64,000 bases of DNA from Paenibacillus sp. GM2 (GCF_900069005.2 NZ_LN831276.1:87874-151873); one strand, 5' to 3'; shown: positions 8,961 through 17,762, numbered from the stretch's first letter. Notes: a model not told the origin generated them from the sequence alone. Made by a program: numbers and translations.

Positions 8961-9719
8961 TTAGTACGCCGTCCAACCGCCATCGGCTGTTATCACTTCG
9001 CCATTAACGAAGCTGGAATCGTCCGAAGCCAGGAAAAGCGCCACCCTGGCGATTTCTTCCGGCTCTCCGGATCTCGGGTTCGAGCTGGCTCCGGCTGTCG
9101 CTCTTGCCATTCCGAATTCATCAGGCTGATTGATCGTGGTGCCGATATTCGTATTTACGCCACCAGGAGCAATAGCATTGCAACGAATCCCTTTAAGGGC
9201 ATATTGAAACCCCACGTTCTTCGTCAACCCCACCACTGCGTGCTTCGCAGCTGTATAAGCGGCACCCGCGCGCGAACCCATCAGGCCGCCGATCGAGGCA
9301 ACATTAATGATAACCCCATTCCCCTTCTCAAGAAAAATCGGCAAAGCCTTTCTGATCGCACGCATTGGGCCCGTTGCATTTACAGCAAACACTTTGTTCC
9401 ACAATTCGTCCGTCAGATCGGCAGCAGGTACAAAGTTATCCATAATCCCGGCATTGTTGACCAGAATGTCCAAAGTACCGTAGGTGCTCACTGCTGTATC
9501 CATTAAATTCTGAATATCCGCTTCCTGGGCCACATTGGCCACAACCGCGATCGCTTCACCACCGCTTGCTTGGATGTCTTCAACCGTTGCGTTCGCCGCC
9601 TCCAGATTCAAGTCCGATACAATAACCTTCGCGCCTTCGGCTGCATACAGCTTGGCAATCGCCTTGCCCATACCTGATGCTGCACCTGTAACGACCGCTA
9701 CTTTACCTTGAAGTTTCAT
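8961..9719 (-). CDS. Short-chain dehydrogenase/reductase (SDR)
   Basis: A 252-residue classical SDR, NAD(P)-dependent. The cofactor motif TGAASGMG lies at 11-18, NNAG near 88, catalytic Ser in NVASIGG, and YTAAK with catalytic Tyr and Lys near 153-157. The C-terminal segment (FVNGEVITADGGWTAY) is typical of 3-oxoacyl-ACP reductase/glucose dehydrogenase-like members. An acidic residue after the second strand (VSDLN) favours NAD(H). AAGGAGG precedes the ATG. The substrate cannot be assigned. Confidence 0.93.
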   Translation of the reverse strand: MKLQGKVAVVTGAASGMGKAIAKLYAAEGAKVIVSDLNLEAANATVEDIQASGGEAIAVVANVAQEADIQNLMDTAVSTYGTLDILVNNAGIMDNFVPAADLTDELWNKVFAVNATGPMRAIRKALPIFLEKGNGVIINVASIGGLMGSRAGAAYTAAKHAVVGLTKNVGFQYALKGIRCNAIAPGGVNTNIGTTINQPDEFGMARATAGASSNPRSGEPEEIARVALFLASDDSSFVNGEVITADGGWTAY

Positions 9720-9881
9720 TGATGATGCCTCCTTCTAAAATTATTTATTACATTTTTTAATTATACTATTACCACCATTTATATTATATAAATATCGCAA
9801 TTTTATACTTTATCGATTGCTAGAAAAGTGACAGAACGAAGAATTTCCCCGCCCTGAGCAAAATAAATCCGCTAAATTCCG

Positions 9882-9910
9882 TTGACATTCGTGAGCACCC
9901 CCTCTATGAT
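9882..9910 (+). promoter_or_regulatory. SigA promoter of the mgtA transcript
   Basis: A perfect TTGACA, a 17-base spacer and TATGAT lie immediately upstream of the M-box. Confidence 0.8.
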
Positions 9911-9920
9911 TAAAAGGCAA

Positions 9921-10146
9921 GACCTCGTTAGGTGAGGCTCCTATACAAACACATGCCACTGCCCAGAAATATCGAAAGATGCCTATGGGTAGAACAGGAA
10001 TTGCCGGACTAAGGCTTTTCATAATGTGGCTAAGACAAACCGTCTTTACGTTGTATAGTGCCAAAACTCGGTAAGGGGCTAAGCTTGTTAAAGCTTTATA
10101 TTGGAATGTAATTAATTTCCAAGGCCTCCTGACTGGGAGGCCTTTT
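9921..10146 (+). promoter_or_regulatory. M-box (ykoK) magnesium riboswitch and its terminator
   Basis: The aptamer runs to about 10078. Conserved M-box blocks are present in order: CTCGTTAGGTGAGGCTCCTA, ACTGCCCAGAAA, CGAAAGATGCC, ATGGGT followed by AACAGGAATTGCC, and GTTGTATAGTGCCAAAACTC. The expression platform ends in an intrinsic terminator, AAGGCCTCC / GGAGGCCTTTT (10121-10146). In known M-boxes high Mg2+ favours termination, so readthrough into mgtA is expected when Mg2+ is scarce. Confidence 0.93.
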
Positions 10147-10169
10147 ATATTTGAAGGGAGGGACAATCC

Positions 10170-10331
10170 GTGGAAGACAGTAGTCAGTTAAGCAGCCAAC
10201 CAGACCCCGCAAAGCTCATTATGAGCGAACTCAACAACCAAAAATTACAGCGGAGAGATACTGCGCTCAGCTCCAAGGATTGTCCCAGCGGATCCATGCC
10301 TATCATGCACGATTTGATCAGGTGTATTTGA
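10170..10331 (+). CDS. Candidate leader peptide ORF between two terminators
   Basis: A 53-codon GTG-started ORF with a strong SD (AAGGGAGGG, 7 bases upstream). It lies after the M-box terminator and before a second terminator. The peptide starts EDSSQLSSQPDPAKL after the initiator, then becomes polar and basic with no membrane segment. The QPDP near the N-terminus resembles the EPDP of enterobacterial MgtL, where ribosomes abort in low Mg2+. Two short stretches of the ORF (GGAGAG at 10252-10257 and CTCCAA at 10271-10276) are complementary to the arms of the downstream terminator. It could instead be a fortuitous ORF. Confidence 0.5.
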   Translation: MEDSSQLSSQPDPAKLIMSELNNQKLQRRDTALSSKDCPSGSMPIMHDLIRCI

Positions 10332-10370
10332 ATCTGCCCTGCAATCTTCGGAATATGAGTTAGCTGTATG

Positions 10371-10397
10371 AAACTCTCCAAATTGGAGAGTTTTTTT
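10371..10397 (+). terminator. Second intrinsic terminator before mgtA
   Basis: The 11-bp arms AAACTCTCCAA / TTGGAGAGTTT are followed by a run of seven T, ending 33 bases before the mgtA start. It is a full-strength intrinsic terminator inside the leader, so mgtA expression needs passage through two terminators. Confidence 0.85.
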
Positions 10398-10430
10398 ATG
10401 TCCTCCGCTGCAAAAATGGAGGCGAAGACC

Positions 10431-13073
10431 ATGTTTAAGAAGAAGATTACGGAGCCTATCCGTACAGAACAAATGAACGAACGTCTGATTCAGGCTTCAC
10501 TATGGCATATCGATGACGTGATGGAAATACTTGGAGCCCTGCCTGAAGGCATCAGCGAGCAAGAAGCCGAACTGAGACTAGAACAGCACGGCAGCAACGA
10601 AATCGCCCAGGATCGGAGAAGCGCTTGGTATGTTCAGCTCCTCGGCTGCTTCAAAAATCCGTTTATCCTGATTTTATTGGGACTCTGTCTGTTCTCCCTA
10701 ATCACGAAGGATTTCGATGCGGCTATCATTATCAGCACCATGGTCACGATTAGCGTGGCTATCTCCTTCACCCAGGAATACCGCTCGCAGAAAACCGCCG
10801 AGAGTCTCAAAAATCTCGTCAAGACAACGACTTCTGTGATCCGGCAATCGCCAGCCCGTGAGATCGCGGTGGAGCAAATCGTTCCCGGTGACCTGGTTCA
10901 TCTATCAGCCGGAGATTTGGTACCCGCAGACATCCGCCTGATCGCTTCCAAGGATCTGTTCATCAGTGAATCGGCTCTTACCGGAGAAGCCCTGCCTGTT
11001 GAGAAGGAAGATATACAATTAACGACGGATCCCAAGCTGAAGCAACAGAGAAAACAGTCCAGGAAGCTTAACCCGCTTGAACTTAGCAACATTTGTTATA
11101 TGGGAACCAATGTGATCAGCGGCTCGGCAACCGGAATCGTTATCGCCACCGGGGGCGAAACTTGCTTTGGGGCGATGGCCCGAACCCTAAGCGGAGCAAG
11201 ACCGATGACCAGCTTCGATAGAGGCGTGAATAAGGTTAGCTTCCTCCTTATCCGTTTTATGCTGATCATGGTCCCTATCATTTTTTTCATCACCGGATTT
11301 ACCAAAGGTGACTGGATGGACGCGCTGCTGTTCGGCATGTCCGTAGCCGTCGGATTAACCCCGGAAATGCTGCCTGTAATCGTTACTTCCAATCTCGTCA
11401 AGGGAGCCAGTACGATGGCTCGGAACAAAGTGGTCGTAAAGCAGCTGAATTCCATTCAAAATTTCGGAGCAATGGACATTCTCTGTACCGACAAGACCGG
11501 CACATTAACCCAGGACAAAATCGTCCTCAAGAGGCATCTTGATATCCATGGCCATGACAATGATGAAGTATTGAAGCATGCCTATCTGAACAGCTACTAT
11601 CAGACAGGACTAAAAAATCTGCTCGACATCGCCGTGCTCGAACATGCAGAGTTACAGAAGGGCCTAAATGCCGAGCATGCATATCAGAAGATCGATGAGA
11701 TCCCCTTCGACTTCCATCGCCGCCGTATGTCCGTTGTGCTGAAGCAGCAAAGCGGACAGCATTTGTTAATCTGCAAAGGGGCAATGGAAGAAATCATCAG
11801 CATCTCCAGCCATGCTCTGGATGACGGAAAAACAGTGCTGCTGACTGATGAAATGCGGGTCCGCATTCAAGCCATCGTCCGCAACCTGAATACCGACGGT
11901 TACCGGGTCGTAGCTGTTGCTATTAAAGAACCTCGGCAGCACTCTGAACAGTATTCTGTACAGGACGAACAGGATTTGGTCCTGATTGGTTACATCTGCT
12001 TCCTCGATCCGGCCAAGAGCAGTGCTGCGCCAGCGATTGAAGCATTGCGAAGCAGCGGTGTTGCCGTCAAGGTGTTGACCGGAGATAACGAAGCCGTTAC
12101 CCGCAAGGTGTGCAATGATATCGGACTGAGTACGGACAGTATTCTGCTCGGGCAGGATATTGACGATCTATCCGATGAGAAGCTGGCAGAGCTGGCTGAA
12201 CGGACGACGATCTTCGCCAAGCTCAATCCGCTGCAGAAATCAAGAATCGTCCTTGCGCTGCAGAGTAAAGGACATACCGTAGGCTTCATGGGCGACGGCA
12301 TCAATGATGCCGCATCGCTGCGTCAGGCTGACGTAGGTATTTCCGTGGACACAGCCGTTGACATCGCCAAGGAATCGGCGGATATTATTTTGCTGGAGAA
12401 GGATCTGATGGTGCTTGAGGATGGGGTTATTGAAGGACGCAAGACCTTCGGAAACATCATCAAATACATCAAAATGACAGCCAGCTCCAACTTCGGCAAC
12501 GTATTCAGCGTACTCGGCGCGAGCGCCTTTCTGCCTTTTTTGCCGATGCTGCCGCTGCAGCTCTTGATCCAGAATCTGTTCTACAGCATCTCGCAATTGT
12601 CAATTCCATGGGACAACGTAGATGATGAATTCCTGGCTAAACCGCGTAAATGGGACGCTAGCTCCATCGGCCGGTTCATGATCTTCATAGGACCGATCAG
12701 CTCGATTTTCGACTATATTACTTTCTTTGTCATGTTCTATGTGTTCCAGGCCAATACACCGGCCAGCCAATCCTTGTTCCAATCCGGCTGGTTCGTCGTC
12801 GGCTTGCTGTCACAGACGCTGATCGTCCATATGATTCGTACGCACAAAATACCGTTCATTCAAAGTCGGGCCAGCAGACCCGTGCTGCTGTTAACCGGAG
12901 CGGTCATGCTCGCCGGTATTTATCTGCCATTCAGCCCATTTGGAAACAGTCTTGGACTACAGGCCCTGCCGCTTGTCTATTTTGGCTGGCTTGCCGCCAT
13001 CCTGCTCGGATATTGCCTGCTCACCCAGATCATCAAGGGCTGGTACATCCGCCGCTTTGGCGAATGGCTCTAA
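10431..13073 (+). CDS. mgtA: Magnesium-importing P-type ATPase MgtA
   Basis: An 880-residue P3B-type ATPase that imports Mg2+ across the membrane. The actuator motif LTGEALPVEK lies near 190; the phosphorylated Asp is D354 in CTDKTGTLTQ; the hinge motif GDGINDA is near 621; membrane helices lie in pairs before and after the actuator and in a C-terminal block of six. I chose the ATG preceded by GGAGG at 8 bases. An in-frame ATG 63 bases upstream is rejected, because translation from it would run through the terminator stem. The M-box upstream agrees with the assignment. Confidence 0.95.
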   Translation: MFKKKITEPIRTEQMNERLIQASLWHIDDVMEILGALPEGISEQEAELRLEQHGSNEIAQDRRSAWYVQLLGCFKNPFILILLGLCLFSLITKDFDAAIIISTMVTISVAISFTQEYRSQKTAESLKNLVKTTTSVIRQSPAREIAVEQIVPGDLVHLSAGDLVPADIRLIASKDLFISESALTGEALPVEKEDIQLTTDPKLKQQRKQSRKLNPLELSNICYMGTNVISGSATGIVIATGGETCFGAMARTLSGARPMTSFDRGVNKVSFLLIRFMLIMVPIIFFITGFTKGDWMDALLFGMSVAVGLTPEMLPVIVTSNLVKGASTMARNKVVVKQLNSIQNFGAMDILCTDKTGTLTQDKIVLKRHLDIHGHDNDEVLKHAYLNSYYQTGLKNLLDIAVLEHAELQKGLNAEHAYQKIDEIPFDFHRRRMSVVLKQQSGQHLLICKGAMEEIISISSHALDDGKTVLLTDEMRVRIQAIVRNLNTDGYRVVAVAIKEPRQHSEQYSVQDEQDLVLIGYICFLDPAKSSAAPAIEALRSSGVAVKVLTGDNEAVTRKVCNDIGLSTDSILLGQDIDDLSDEKLAELAERTTIFAKLNPLQKSRIVLALQSKGHTVGFMGDGINDAASLRQADVGISVDTAVDIAKESADIILLEKDLMVLEDGVIEGRKTFGNIIKYIKMTASSNFGNVFSVLGASAFLPFLPMLPLQLLIQNLFYSISQLSIPWDNVDDEFLAKPRKWDASSIGRFMIFIGPISSIFDYITFFVMFYVFQANTPASQSLFQSGWFVVGLLSQTLIVHMIRTHKIPFIQSRASRPVLLLTGAVMLAGIYLPFSPFGNSLGLQALPLVYFGWLAAILLGYCLLTQIIKGWYIRRFGEWL

Positions 13074-13141
13074 AAACATGGAAAACCTAGATGCAGATCC
13101 GTCGTTACGCCTGAATCCAATCTGCGATACTGAACAAAAAG

Positions 13142-13194
13142 AACCTTCAATATACCTCCCAGAACGCAGGGAAAGTATTTGAAGGTTTTTTTGT
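13142..13194. terminator. Bidirectional terminator after mgtA
   Basis: The stem AACCTTCAA...TTGAAGGTT is followed by T7 on the plus strand; the minus strand also has a T-rich tail. It lies between converging mgtA and the helicase gene. Confidence 0.75.
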
Positions 13195-13202
13195 TTTCTC
13201 CT

Positions 13203-15440
13203 CTATAGGTCCTCCACTATTCGCTCAAGCAACCCCATTTCGAGACAGGCCTTAACGGACAGCACCTTATCCCCCGCTTCGAACCGGATCTCAAGTCTAT
13301 CCTCGTAGAGTTTTGTGATCACTCCCTCGTCAAACCGAGCATGCTTGACCCTCCTGCCAACAACGAAGTCATTTGCATTTCGAATCGCGTTCGGACGATA
13401 GACGACCTCCGGCTTCTTCAGCTTCACTGTAGAGTTCTCTCCCTGCACAATCCGCGGGGCAGACGGGTTCACAATCCTCCGGATATCATTTACAAAGCGG
13501 GATTCTACAGCCTTCTTGCCCTCGCGCTCCCGGTAGGTTACCAAATGGAGCATGCGCTTTGCCCGCGTCATACCTACATAGAATAGACGGGTCGCTTCCT
13601 CCAGCTGGGCGAGATCCTCAGACGAATCCTTCAGATCCTCATAGGAAGGCAAAATGCCGTCAACCAGATCGATCATGTAGACACGATCGAACTCCAGGCC
13701 TTTGGCGCTATGCAGTGTAGACAAGGTTACAACATTTTGCCCTCTCCTCCGCTTCGCCGTCTTCTGAAGCGACTCCAAATATTTGAGCCGGGCGGCAAAC
13801 TCCTCCATCGTCGATAAAGGAGCCGCGATCTGCTCCAATGCATTCAGAATGCCAATTAGCGTATCTTGACGGAAGCCGAGGCGTTCACACATCTTCTCCA
13901 GCGCTTTCTCATAACCGAGGCGGCTGCGAATAACCTGGATCGCCGGCTGCGGCGGCATTCCGCGCATCTCCTGGAATGTCTGCTTGCTCTCCTCCAGCAG
14001 CTTCACTTGATATTCCTGAAGCGGCACATGGTTCAGCAGATTATCGAACACCGATTCCTGATTATGAATCAACCTGACTTCCTGCATCTGCTTTTTGCTG
14101 ATATAGCCGTTGAATTTCATATGAATCTTCTCAAAGACATCCACCCGCTTATCGGTGAACGTTAGCCGCATAAAGTTCAGCACATCCTCTACGACCCAAT
14201 GGGAGAAGAAACGCAGGTCAGAATCCTTTAAATAAAAAGGAATCCCGGCCAGGTCAAGTGCATTCATAAGGCCGACGGAAGACGAATTGTTGCGGTACAG
14301 AATCGCAATCTCCGCCAGGTTGTCCTGCCCAGCAATCTCCCGTACCAAATAGTCGCCCTGGGAAATATCATCGGCCAGACAGGTAAAGCGGATCGGCTCC
14401 TGCGGAGGATTATGGGTATACATGTTTTTGTTATACCGATGCTTGTTGCGTTTAATGAAGCGGTTAGCCGCGTGTACAACATCTCTGGAGGAACGATAAT
14501 TCTGCTCCATATACAAGATCTCCGCCTTGGAATATACCTGTTTGAACGCCAGCAAATAAGACGGCTCAGCCCCTCGCCAGCTATAGATGGACTGATCATC
14601 GTCAGCAACCACACACAGATTGTGATGACGCTGCACCAGCTTCTCGATAATAGCGTGCTGCACCAGCGAGGTATCCTGGCTCTCATCAGTCAGCACATAA
14701 TCGTATCTCGTCTGATACTTTCGCAGCAGTGAAGCATCCTCATCCAAGGCTCTATTGGCGAGCGTCAGCATATCGTCGAAGTCAAGCAGCAGCCTTGCTC
14801 TATCCCTTTGCTTGAATTCCTCATATGCGCGAAAAATCTGCTCCGCCTTGGGAACATCCACTTTAATCTCTGACCATTGCCCGGCAGGCAGCTTTTTATT
14901 TTTAATATAGCTAATATAGGTCGTTAATTCATCCATCTGATCGTCCGTAATATTATCCGAGTGAATGGAGTGATAGATTTGCCGCAAAATAATTCTCTTG
15001 TGCAGCGGCAGCTGCTCCGCCCCGGTCCCCTCTTCCTCCTCCGGATCGATATGCCCTTCAATAATCTGAAAGTCGATCTGGCACTTCCGCAAATAGGCTC
15101 TGACCACTTCAAAGGCCAAGCTGTGAATCGTAGAAAATGATACGGGAGCAAGTTCCGGAAAAAAGGCGTTGAAGCGCGACTTCATATCCTGAGCAGCAGC
15201 CCTGCTGAAGGTCACCGCCTTAATACGTGCGGGGTGTACCCCCTTCTCGGCAATCAAATAGCCGATGCGCATAATCATCGTCGTTGTCTTGCCTGATCCG
15301 GGCGAGGCTAACAACAGCAGCGGTCCTTCGGTAAGAAGAACCGCCTTCCGCTGCACCTCATTCAATTGAATCCCAAGCTCTGCTTGCTTGCGATCTATAA
15401 ATTGGGTAGGTGTTGCTTGATTTATTGAGCGATTATACAT
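13203..15440 (-). CDS. UvrD/Rep-family ATP-dependent DNA helicase (YjcD-like)
   Basis: A 745-residue superfamily 1A helicase. Motifs: Q-motif region LNEVQRKAV, Walker A LASPGSGKTTT (about 43-53), Walker B LTDESQDTS, DDDQSIYSWRGA, YRSSRDVV, then the C-terminal motifs TLHSAKGLEFDRVYM and VGMTRAKRML. A C-terminal Tudor-like segment (GRRVKHARFDEGVITKLYEDR) resembles the PcrA tail that contacts RNA polymerase. It resembles B. subtilis YjcD in size and N-terminus (recall). It follows the methyltransferase gene after 18 bases, with AAAGGTG as SD, so the two are probably cotranscribed. Confidence 0.92.
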   Translation of the reverse strand: MYNRSINQATPTQFIDRKQAELGIQLNEVQRKAVLLTEGPLLLLASPGSGKTTTMIMRIGYLIAEKGVHPARIKAVTFSRAAAQDMKSRFNAFFPELAPVSFSTIHSLAFEVVRAYLRKCQIDFQIIEGHIDPEEEEGTGAEQLPLHKRIILRQIYHSIHSDNITDDQMDELTTYISYIKNKKLPAGQWSEIKVDVPKAEQIFRAYEEFKQRDRARLLLDFDDMLTLANRALDEDASLLRKYQTRYDYVLTDESQDTSLVQHAIIEKLVQRHHNLCVVADDDQSIYSWRGAEPSYLLAFKQVYSKAEILYMEQNYRSSRDVVHAANRFIKRNKHRYNKNMYTHNPPQEPIRFTCLADDISQGDYLVREIAGQDNLAEIAILYRNNSSSVGLMNALDLAGIPFYLKDSDLRFFSHWVVEDVLNFMRLTFTDKRVDVFEKIHMKFNGYISKKQMQEVRLIHNQESVFDNLLNHVPLQEYQVKLLEESKQTFQEMRGMPPQPAIQVIRSRLGYEKALEKMCERLGFRQDTLIGILNALEQIAAPLSTMEEFAARLKYLESLQKTAKRRRGQNVVTLSTLHSAKGLEFDRVYMIDLVDGILPSYEDLKDSSEDLAQLEEATRLFYVGMTRAKRMLHLVTYREREGKKAVESRFVNDIRRIVNPSAPRIVQGENSTVKLKKPEVVYRPNAIRNANDFVVGRRVKHARFDEGVITKLYEDRLEIRFEAGDKVLSVKACLEMGLLERIVEDL

Positions 15441-15458
15441 AAAGCACCTTTACTGTTT

Positions 15459-16343
15459 TTATCTTTTGCTGCCGGTCATAACGGTAAGATCGACTGTAAT
15501 CCCGGTTGGAGGATGAGTGGTAAAATGGTTTAGCTTGCATTCCTCAGCCCGCCATGCCAAAGGGGTCATAGCAAGCAAAGGTAGTACCTGCTCCGGCTCC
15601 AGAGGATAAGTATACCTCACCCGCTGAACCTCGACAGGTTCAAAATGCTCCCTGAACAGCTGCATCGTCCTGTCATTACTGAAGCTTTGCCCACGCCCTT
15701 CCCATAGTGCCTCGCGCAGTTCACGCAAATAATCGCGGTTGGGAATGACTTTAATGACGATACCGTCTTTGCACAGTAATCTATGAAAAGCATCATAATT
15801 CGCAGGTGACAGGATGTTGAGAATGACATTGAACTGTTGGCTTGCCAGTGGTGGATTGGCCAAATCGCCTACACACCATAGAAGCTCCTTATAGCTCTTT
15901 GCCGCGGAGGCAACGCCATCTTTGGCCAGGTCGATTCCAACCCCAAGCGTTGGTGTCGGCAGGACTGCATTTTGCTGGAGCAACGAATGCACCCGCTCTA
16001 AATGCGAGCCTTCGCCGCAGCCTGCATCCAGAATTTTAAATCTGTCATGCTCCTCCACAGCTTCCAGCCTTTTCCCAATTCTGGTGGCCACCGCTTCGGC
16101 CAATGGTTCAAACAAGCCTGCCCGGCTGAGCATCCGTCTGGCTGTAAACAGGGATTTATCGTATTTAGTTCTCGCCGCCTGCAAGCATAAGTGAATGTAT
16201 CCATGCTTGGACAGGTCATAACGATGCCCATGGCGACATACTAGACTTCTTTCATTAATGAACAATTCAAAATGACAAACCGGACAGCTAAAAATAGCAA
16301 TATGCTGTGAAAGTAAATTCACGGCATAATTATTTTTGGACAC
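15459..16343 (-). CDS. RlmA-type 23S rRNA (guanine-N1) methyltransferase
   Basis: A 294-residue SAM-dependent methyltransferase. The N-terminal zinc finger has the family spacing C20-x2-C23-x12-C36-x3-H40. The SAM motif ILDAGCGEGSHL and LNILSP (post-motif IV) follow. This is the architecture of RlmA(I)/RlmA(II), which methylate G745 or G748 in the hairpin 35 loop of 23S rRNA; which position is used here cannot be decided. RlmA(II)/TlrB-type modification influences macrolide binding. It is the first gene of a probable two-gene unit with the helicase. Confidence 0.88.
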   Translation of the reverse strand: MSKNNYAVNLLSQHIAIFSCPVCHFELFINERSLVCRHGHRYDLSKHGYIHLCLQAARTKYDKSLFTARRMLSRAGLFEPLAEAVATRIGKRLEAVEEHDRFKILDAGCGEGSHLERVHSLLQQNAVLPTPTLGVGIDLAKDGVASAAKSYKELLWCVGDLANPPLASQQFNVILNILSPANYDAFHRLLCKDGIVIKVIPNRDYLRELREALWEGRGQSFSNDRTMQLFREHFEPVEVQRVRYTYPLEPEQVLPLLAMTPLAWRAEECKLNHFTTHPPTGITVDLTVMTGSKR

Positions 16344-16592
16344 AAAAAAACACCCCGTTCATTCGTTTTTGCTGAATGAAAAAGGCACAGTCAAATAAAC
16401 CTAGTCAACTTCCCATTTTTGAGAAAATAACCAAGCTTAATGTCTGTACCTCTCATTAGCGAAACCGAATGAATTGGATGATCATCCTGCAGCTCTCCTC
16501 ACATTAACAACGAACCTTCATCATTATAGCATATCCCACGGAATCAGATAAGCTCACTACCGGGCTGCCGCTCCGTGGTTCACGAACCGCCG

Positions 16593-16853
16593 TTAACGGC
16601 TCTTCACCAGCAATTCCACGGCCTGATGAACTACCTTGCTGCTGTCCCTGCCAGCTTCCTTCTCAGCCAGGATGCAATGCTCCAAATTGGAGGCTACCAC
16701 GTAGGCCATCGCCTTATCGATCGCACTGCGGATCGCGGATAACTGACAGACGACATTCTGACAGTCCTGACCTTCCTCCATCATTTTAAGTACGCCACGG
16801 ACCTGGCCTTCAGCCCGCTTCAGTCTTTTCTTAATATCCTCATCGTACTGCAT
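16593..16853 (-). CDS. cstR: CstR-type persulfide-sensing repressor (CsoR family)
   Basis: An 86-residue four-helix CsoR/DUF156-family repressor. C31 and C60 are exactly the CstR redox pair numbering. The His of the Cu-binding CsoR motif (four residues before the second Cys) is Asn here, which argues against copper sensing. The ends KMMEEGQDC and AVELLVKSR closely resemble S. aureus CstR from memory. The start is the ATG preceded by AGGAG at 8 bases; an upstream in-frame ATG lacks an SD. It is last in a cluster with two rhodaneses, behind an operator of CsoR/CstR form. Confidence 0.87.
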   Translation of the reverse strand: MQYDEDIKKRLKRAEGQVRGVLKMMEEGQDCQNVVCQLSAIRSAIDKAMAYVVASNLEHCILAEKEAGRDSSKVVHQAVELLVKSR

Positions 16854-16941
16854 AACAATATCTCCTCTGCGAAACATGTTATATCTATTATTTCCGATCT
16901 TCTGCCTAAAAACAATGTGCCCATCAGTACCGGCGGATCGA

Positions 16942-17358
16942 TCATGCGCATGGGCTATTGCATTTACACTTGCGGGAGATCAGCTCCTGGAAGCAAGGGA
17001 TCGACATAAATTCGTCGCTGACTAAGGTCAGATGGCTGTATCCGCTTTGTCTCATAATTCTTGCCGCCTTTTTGCCTTGAGCCTTCGTAGCGGAAATAAT
17101 GATAATATCATCTTCAAAAAATAAGTCATTTTTCCGTACATACCGTAATCTGCCTACCGAAATGTTGAGCGCTCCCGGAACATGGGCCTCATAGTAATCC
17201 ACCTGATCCCGGACATCAAGCAGCTTGAAGCTCTGCGGCTCTCCCTTTAACAACTCGCAGAACTGGTCTTCGTTAATATATCTCAATCCGCGAACCGGTC
17301 TGCTTCGCCAAGCGATAGCTGCGATAAACAGGCATACAATAAAATAGTAGATCGCCAA
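16942..17358 (-). CDS. Membrane-anchored rhodanese-like protein lacking the active-site Cys
   Basis: 138 residues: an N-terminal membrane anchor (1-17), then one rhodanese domain (about 30-125) with LLDVRDQVDYYEAHVPGALNI. Where active rhodaneses have a CxxGxR loop this one has ISATKAQGKKAA, so the sulfur-carrying Cys is absent. The C-terminal tail instead has four cysteines (PCFQELISRKCKCNSPC), which may carry persulfide or bind metal; that is inference. The gene is 21 bases after the other rhodanese and upstream of cstR. Confidence 0.85.
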   Translation of the reverse strand: MAIYYFIVCLFIAAIAWRSRPVRGLRYINEDQFCELLKGEPQSFKLLDVRDQVDYYEAHVPGALNISVGRLRYVRKNDLFFEDDIIIISATKAQGKKAARIMRQSGYSHLTLVSDEFMSIPCFQELISRKCKCNSPCA

Positions 17359-17379
17359 GATAACGGCCTCCCATTTGGT

Positions 17380-17688
17380 TTAGTCAATCTCTCCTGACCA
17401 GGAGGACATGCCGCCGACCATATTTAATACATGATAGCCGAGTGAAGACAAATACTCGCAAGCCCTTGTGCTGCGCCCGCCTGCCTGGCAGACAACAATC
17501 GTCTCCTGCTGCGGATCGATGAGATTCAGTGCACCGGGAATGCTCCCCAGCGGAATGTTCTTCGCACCTGGTATATGCCCCGCGGCAAACTCATCCGGTT
17601 CGCGAACATCCACTATCGCCAATTGATCTTTCCGCTGCAGACGTTCATTTACTTCAAATGGATACATTTCTGGATAAGGACTGCTCAT
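17380..17688 (-). CDS. Single-domain rhodanese (sulfurtransferase)
   Basis: A 102-residue cytosolic rhodanese. The fold markers IVDVREPDEFAAGHIPGAKNIPLG (about 25-48) and the active loop VCQAGGRSTRA with C67 are intact, so it should carry a persulfide and transfer sulfur. It is the first gene after the CsoR/CstR operator, with AGGAGGCAACAGAG before the ATG. By comparison with cst operons it probably serves in sulfide or persulfide detoxification. Confidence 0.9.
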   Translation of the reverse strand: MSSPYPEMYPFEVNERLQRKDQLAIVDVREPDEFAAGHIPGAKNIPLGSIPGALNLIDPQQETIVVCQAGGRSTRACEYLSSLGYHVLNMVGGMSSWSGEID

Positions 17689-17744
17689 CTCTGTTGCCTC
17701 CTAAGTGTAGTTCAACTTTTCTAGCACTAATATTACAATTATCA

Positions 17745-17762
17745 CATACCCATGGGGGTATG
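17745..17762. promoter_or_regulatory. CsoR/CstR-type operator
   Basis: CATACCC-ATGG-GGGTATG has perfect 7-bp arms around four bases and matches the (A)TACCC-N4-GGGTA(T) form bound by CsoR/CstR repressors. It lies about 57-74 bases before the first rhodanese gene, where it would overlap the promoter. Confidence 0.75.

Noticed and set aside
10368..10430. Earlier ATG for MgtA giving 21 extra residues
   Set aside because: Those codons are the arms and T-run of an intrinsic terminator; the later ATG has GGAGG at 8 bases.
16358..16380. Attenuator upstream of the RlmA-type gene
   Set aside because: The TTCATTC/GAATGAA stem is short and the T-run is separated from it by about nine bases, so the evidence is insufficient.
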